Shown one piece after another: positions 59,281 to 64,000 of a stretch of 64,000 bases of DNA. The stretch lies in the NCBI RefSeq assembly GCF_030867145.1, contig NC_134418.1:2501-66500 (forward strand), written 5' to 3'. The stretch comes from Opisthocomus hoazin. Taxonomy: Eukaryota > Chordata > Aves > Opisthocomiformes > Opisthocomidae. The translations under genes were made by a program, and so were the position numbers. Positions within the stretch are counted from its first letter, which is position 1, and each line of letters begins with the position of its first letter. The notes beneath the pieces are model-generated. The model was given only the letters and a program-made list of their open reading frames with translations, had not been told where the DNA came from and ran no database searches.

Positions 59281-61080
59281 TCTTTTGCTTGCTGTCACTG
59301 CTATACCCCCAGGTAGAGCAGCTCTAATCCAGACAAACATGCACAGACGCTGCAGACAAACAAGACCAACAGTGTGACGCAGAGACATAAAAAACTCTAA
59401 AAAGCACAACTCCCGGACCAGAGATGCCATTGGGCAAGAAGACCTAGGGGGCCACAAGTAAGAATCTGTGGCAGCCTGAGAAAAGTCAAATGCTATGAAC
59501 TGCGACAAAAAGATCTATCTGCAACTCGGATGAAGTGTGCGCACAATGCCTTTCCTAAAGACCTAAGAAGTCTGGGATGCCAGGAAGATATCTCAGAAAA
59601 GATGACTAAAAAGAGACTGCTCAAGATCAGAGGTGCTGTCCCAGCCTGGAACAATGTTGCAGAAGCAGACAGAGCATAAGCTTCTGAGATGCAAGACTTA
59701 TCCATGCTTTACACTTGTAACACAAGCAAAGAAGGTCCCAGTTGGCACTGTAATGATGAGTAAAGCTATTTGAGATGCTAGGGATGGCACCCGAGATGCA
59801 CAATGCCCTCCTTGAGTGCAAAGAGGACATTGAGACCTGAGGAAGGTCTAAGGCAGAGAAGACAGACTACGCAAACGACACCACCACAGACACAGGCTGG
59901 AACTGCCCTCCCTTGCATACACAGTGTTGTGCAAGAGTAACCTGCTTCCTTTACCTGCCCAAAGGGACCTGTTCCTGCACAGTCCTGTCCCCTACACTAA
60001 CTTCACAACACCTCCCAACCTTGTTCCCCTCCCTCCAGACCCTCCCCAGCCCCTGTCCCTCAACTTAGCTTTCAGACGGGCAGGGATCAGAACCCATCCC
60101 TAATAAAAAACACATTGGCTACTGCAGTCAACAGGTTCCACTTTGTCATCTGAAAAAAAAAATAAGAAAGCAACTACACCCCACAAACAGTGATGACCAT
60201 ATCACATGGACCAATGCCAACCTCTTCCACAACAACCCCCTCCTCAGAAGCACCAGGATGCTCCACTCACCTGCTCATTCCAGAGTTGGATGCTGTAGCC
60301 TTCATTGGTTCTGCTACCTAAGATACCAAGAGACACAAAACTACCATTGTGCTTATGAACTCACCTGCCCCATGCTCCTCCTCTCTACCACCCCAGCTCA
60401 CCTCAAACAGTTGTCCAATGCCAAAAGCGGCCCGCGCAGCCCCTGCAAAACCAAAAGAGAAGCACCTCACTGAGTTGCCGCAGGATTCTTTGCTCTTAGA
60501 CACCAACCCAGCCCACAGCTGCTACTTCAGGCCACTGGTCGTGGCTCACCTTGCCCGAGTCGCCTCCGGTGCCCATATCCCCGATTCACTCATTGCTTGG
60601 CACCTTCAAAATTAAAAAGAAAAATCAAAACCTAAAAGCACGTCTGCCCTCTCACACCACATGTAAACCCACGTTCTTGCGACGCTCTGCTCCCCTCTCC
60701 TCCCTCGCCCTTTGGCGCATGGCTCGTTTCTCTTCATCTGCAAAAAACATATTGTAGAAGTCACCCCAATGCTGACCAATAACTTAACAATTCCAAAGGT
60801 CTTGTTTCCATTCAAGAACGCCACCTAGAGTCCAACTACAGCCTGCCATTAAAAAAAACAAACACAAAAGAACACTAAGCTCTTCACATACAAGCCTTAA
60901 CACCTTTGAGATTCAAAGGCCTGACATTCAGTCCTCTATCTGGAGATGCTGAGGCCCAGAGAATTCACACTTCATCTCTTGTGACTGTGTCATAACTCCC
61001 TGTCAGCTACAGGGAGACTTAAACCAAACAGACCTCATTGACATCCAATTGTGACTGCAAAATTAAACTGAGAGAGGCTC
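59281..61080 (-). pseudogene. Founder-type unit in array 2
   Basis: E 60,673-60,737 (65 nt) is open and very basic (EEKRAMRQRAREERG...). F 60,550-60,603 is the full 54 nt with one TGA in place of CGA. Blocks G and A are missing, then B (near 60,403-60,450), C (near 60,270-60,316) and D (near 60,150) follow. The first exon (about 60,900-61,050) has lost its ATG (CACAATTGG). Matches the founder-type unit of array 1 in block order. Confidence 0.55.
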
Positions 61081-62850
61081 ATGAACCCTCCTCCCTTCCT
61101 CAACCATCCCCCGGTCTCAAAAGTTTAGAATCCCCTTCTCTGCTCCTGAACTGTCAAGGAAGGAACCCCACAGCCTCCTGACTGCTCCTTCCCAGTATTT
61201 GCACCCCTGAACCCCCCCGCATCGGCCGTTCCTCAGGAGCTGTTCCTCTGAGCCACACCCTGCGTTCTGCAGGCATCTCCCACCTTACGCCTTCCCGCAG
61301 CCTTGGGGCTTTGCTACAGGCCCACAGAGTAAGTGAAACCCCGATGTTTATAATCTATGAGGGGCCTGCCTTGAGCTGCAAAGTTTCAAGGGACAACAGA
61401 GTCCTCTGAGCAATCGGGAAAGGCAATGAGCTGTCCCATACTCTGAAAGATACTATAGGCCTTATGTCCTTGCCACTTTCTTGAGAAATGCTCAATCTCT
61501 ATACAGATGCATACAAGATGCTCACCTTAACCCCTGCAAGATAATCTCATCATCAGTCCAACTAAGAGATGCGATGCCAGCAAGTTACACAGTATAGAGC
61601 AAAACTAGTGAAAAAACCAACGTTCCATCTTCAATCAAGTCAGGAGTTCCAGGAAAGTGTAATGCACCTAGAATAAAAAGAACAATGTATTCTTAAACAA
61701 TCTTGCCACCCCTAAATGCTCCATTAAAAATTACTGACCTGAAAAAAAAGGTGCAGATAAATATATTCTCTACTAGATCTGCTGCTGAGCCTTGACTCGT
61801 CCTGAACGTCTTACCTCAAACAGACACCCCTGCTTCTCTAAATATCAAAACACATCTCCCTGGGTAGCTTAGACAGCTCAAAAGTTGTAATCAACTGAAG
61901 GAACAGCAGAGCACTAAGACCAAAGAAAGCCAGAAGTAGAATGAGCTCCCTGATCAGAGGCTGGGGGTCATATACTCCGAGCCTCGCCCACCACCCTTCC
62001 CACAGTCCCCTGGGAAAGGGGAGGGATGAACCACCAAAAGACATTAAGGCGGCCAGAGGAGCAGCAGTAAGTTTTCTCATCTGCTTTAAATTTAAAGCGT
62101 ACAAAGCCTCGACGAGAGAAATTGACCCTTACCGAAAACAACAATGCCTGCTCTTTTACTATAACTATCTCTGTTGCATCACCAACGTGACCTAATAAGT
62201 AGTTAAACCTCATTTGTCTGGGGTGTAGACAGAAAAAGATAGCTGTCCTACTAAGCTACACAAGAAAGTAGTTCATTAAATGCAGTAACAATATTATTAT
62301 CAAAATGTATGTGCTTACTTTTCCTATAAAACACCCAAAATGCTACAGGCTTACTTTTAATTTCTAGCAAGACCACCCATGCTACCTAAATTCCACCAGA
62401 AGTATTTTCCAGATAGGACTGAATGACAAAGCAGAATTAGATCCTGTAAGAATATAGTAACTCTGGTTGCAAAGTAAATTATTTACTCTAAATAGCCGAT
62501 GGTTCAGAGCCACCTTGAAAGCCTCTCTGACTGACTGCCTTAAGAGAACTAGATGAGTCCCAAAGGACAGAAAACAGAAAAAACCCATGGAAATATAAGA
62601 AACATATCAGAAAATTACATGAAGTGGCCTAATTAACACCTTAGTAGATAGAACAAATTAAATTGCAGAACACAACAAAGAACCACCATGGGAGATGTGT
62701 CAATAAAAAGAGATGAAGGCTATCGCCTTCTCTGCAAAACTGAAGAGATCTGAGCTGACGATGCACATCTTTGCAGTACCAGATACCAAACAGAAACATA
62801 CAACAAGACAAAAAACAAAAATACTGCTCTAGGGCACTAAGATGGCTTTA
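61081..62850. other. Block B2, diverged copy of block B1
   Basis: Collinear with 22,163-23,950. For example GGGGCCTGCC (22,470 / 61,361), CAGTCAAGTCAGGAGTTCCAGG-type (22,742 / 61,635) and CCACCCTTCCCAC (23,100 / 61,991) lie in the same order. No gene recognised. Confidence 0.75.
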
Positions 62851-64000
62851 GAAAACATTCCGGTAGAACAGGAGGCATCGTCACATGGATTATAGCGGTC
62901 CCAAGAGACCAATGAGATCTCAGGGATGCTGTGAGCTCAAAAGAGAATTGAACAAAGGACAGATGTTGTCTGGGGACTGAATCAAGGAGCACCAAATGGA
63001 TGAGAGGACAGAAAGATGAACTGGGGTAATGGATGCAGACTCGGGAAGGGTTCTGAGGGGAAAAGAGGGGTGCAAAGTGCCCTCACAAGCAAAAACAGGG
63101 CTCTAAGGCATAGGCAATGTGTTGCGAGAGCTCAGCAAAGGGAGCAGAGGAGACCTGAGACCAAAGAGGCCTCAGAGATGACAAGGAGGAACTCCAAAGG
63201 GGATTTCAACAAAGTACAGATGTCATCGGGGGCAGGGAGGCTGGACAAAGGCATGCTAAATAGCAAAGAGTAAGATAAGAGCGTTCTGAAGAGCACAAAC
63301 AGATAAAACCAAAAGAGAGCTAAAGTGCTACAAGAGTGCTGCGGAGTACAAGAAAGGACTCGGAAGACATTGTTCTAGAGAGCAGAAGAATTAGGAGGGG
63401 GCAGGGTAAGAAAAGAAGTCATGGAGACACAGTGAGGGCCTCAGGAGGGCATCTAGGCAAACTAGAGATAACAGAGAGGAACCGAACTGAGACACTCACT
63501 ATGGCAGGGAAAAAGATAAAGGAGCGCTTGTAACAAAGAACAAAAAGGACAGAACAAGAGAGATGGAAAGGGAGATGAAGTGTTACAAGGTGCTGTGGAG
63601 ATCAAGGAATGTCTCGGGGAAGCATCGGGACTGTGAGAAGAGGGGTGTTGAGGGGTGGGGTGCTGTTGGACACAGGAAGGCTTGGGAATCACAAAGAGGA
63701 ACTCGGGTGACCATCTGAGCAGAGTACATATGGTCTGAGGTGGCTGAGGACTGAATACAGGAATCCTAGAGAGCGTAGAGCAACAAACGAGCATTCTGTG
63801 GCTAAAAGATGGCCCCACCTGAAGCACTACATGACGTGATGGTAACAGAGGGGTTCCGAGAGGGACAGACAAAAGGCAGCTTGAGGACACAATGAAGTAG
63901 TCCAGAGGGGATTTGAACAGACTACAGATGTCCTCAGGTGACCAGGGACTGAACGGAGGTATGCTAGCTAGCGTAGAGGACAACAAGAGTGTTCTGGAGA
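62851..64000. repeat. Degenerate tandem repeat of block B2
   Basis: Counterpart of 23,960-24,925. CAGATGTCATCGGGGGCAGGG, GGGAAGCATCGGGACTG and GACCAGGGACTGAACGGAGG recur at about 200-256 bp spacing. The 174-codon minus-strand frame (63,462-63,986) crosses several repeats and has no known domain. The repeat continues to the window edge. Confidence 0.6.

Larger units (their letters stand above)
54851..61080 (-). repeat. Array 2 of the micro-exon cassette
   Basis: Second cassette array, same orientation as array 1. Units from right to left are a founder-type unit (about 59,280-61,080), a long unit (57,190-59,280), a short unit (55,740-57,190) and a truncated short unit (54,851-55,740) whose X region is cut by the minisatellite. 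Marker copies lie at about 56,104, 57,550 and 59,554. No high-identity dimer is present here, so array 2 has not undergone the recent amplification of array 1. Confidence 0.85.

Overview
This window reads as the end of a bird chromosome. It opens at base 1 with 2,094 bases of uninterrupted CCCTAA repeat, with the chromosome tip on the left. It also carries a CR1 retrotransposon 3' end, several avian-type retroviral LTRs and a gammaretrovirus-like provirus. I found no intact conventional protein gene. The species cannot be fixed from the sequence.

Layout, left to right. (1) 1-2,350: telomere, then a zone of variant repeats. (2) 2,350-8,690: GT-rich DNA, a foldback, a 390-bp tandem repeat with CAGCTG hairpins, and a degenerate short-motif repeat. 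(3) 8,690-22,160: array 1, tandem copies of a cassette whose minus strand holds very short exon-like blocks (41-65 nt) separated by about 83-130 nt, bounded by AG...GT. Its core is a 3,576-bp higher-order repeat present twice at high identity. (4) 22,160-24,930: block B1, which adjoins the first exon of the array. (5) 24,930-47,165: an A/G-rich degenerate satellite with a period near 165 bp. It is interrupted by four LTR insertions, one further LTR-like insert, a provirus at 30,132-37,599 and a GC-rich island at 42.2-43.2 kb. (6) 47,165-47,760: a CpG-rich island with a ZNF143/THAP11-type motif. (7) 48-54.85 kb: A/G-rich and C/T-rich minisatellites, duplicated exon-like segments and a CR1 copy. 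(8) 54,850-61,080: array 2, a second and more decayed copy of the cassette array. (9) 61,080-64,000: block B2, a diverged copy of block B1.

The most interesting object is the cassette. Using the best-preserved copy of each block, the exon phases fit one reading frame from a first exon with a strong Kozak ATG (22,157, minus) through blocks called here E, F, G, A, B, C and D. No single copy is intact, and many breaks look like CGA-to-TGA change. The order array-then-block is the same at 9-25 kb and 55-64 kb, so the whole segment was duplicated. All cassettes point toward the telomere, the direction in which readthrough would produce UUAGGG-repeat RNA. The product is not recognised. The satellite and the minisatellites look non-coding, and the long open frames in them are composition artefacts.
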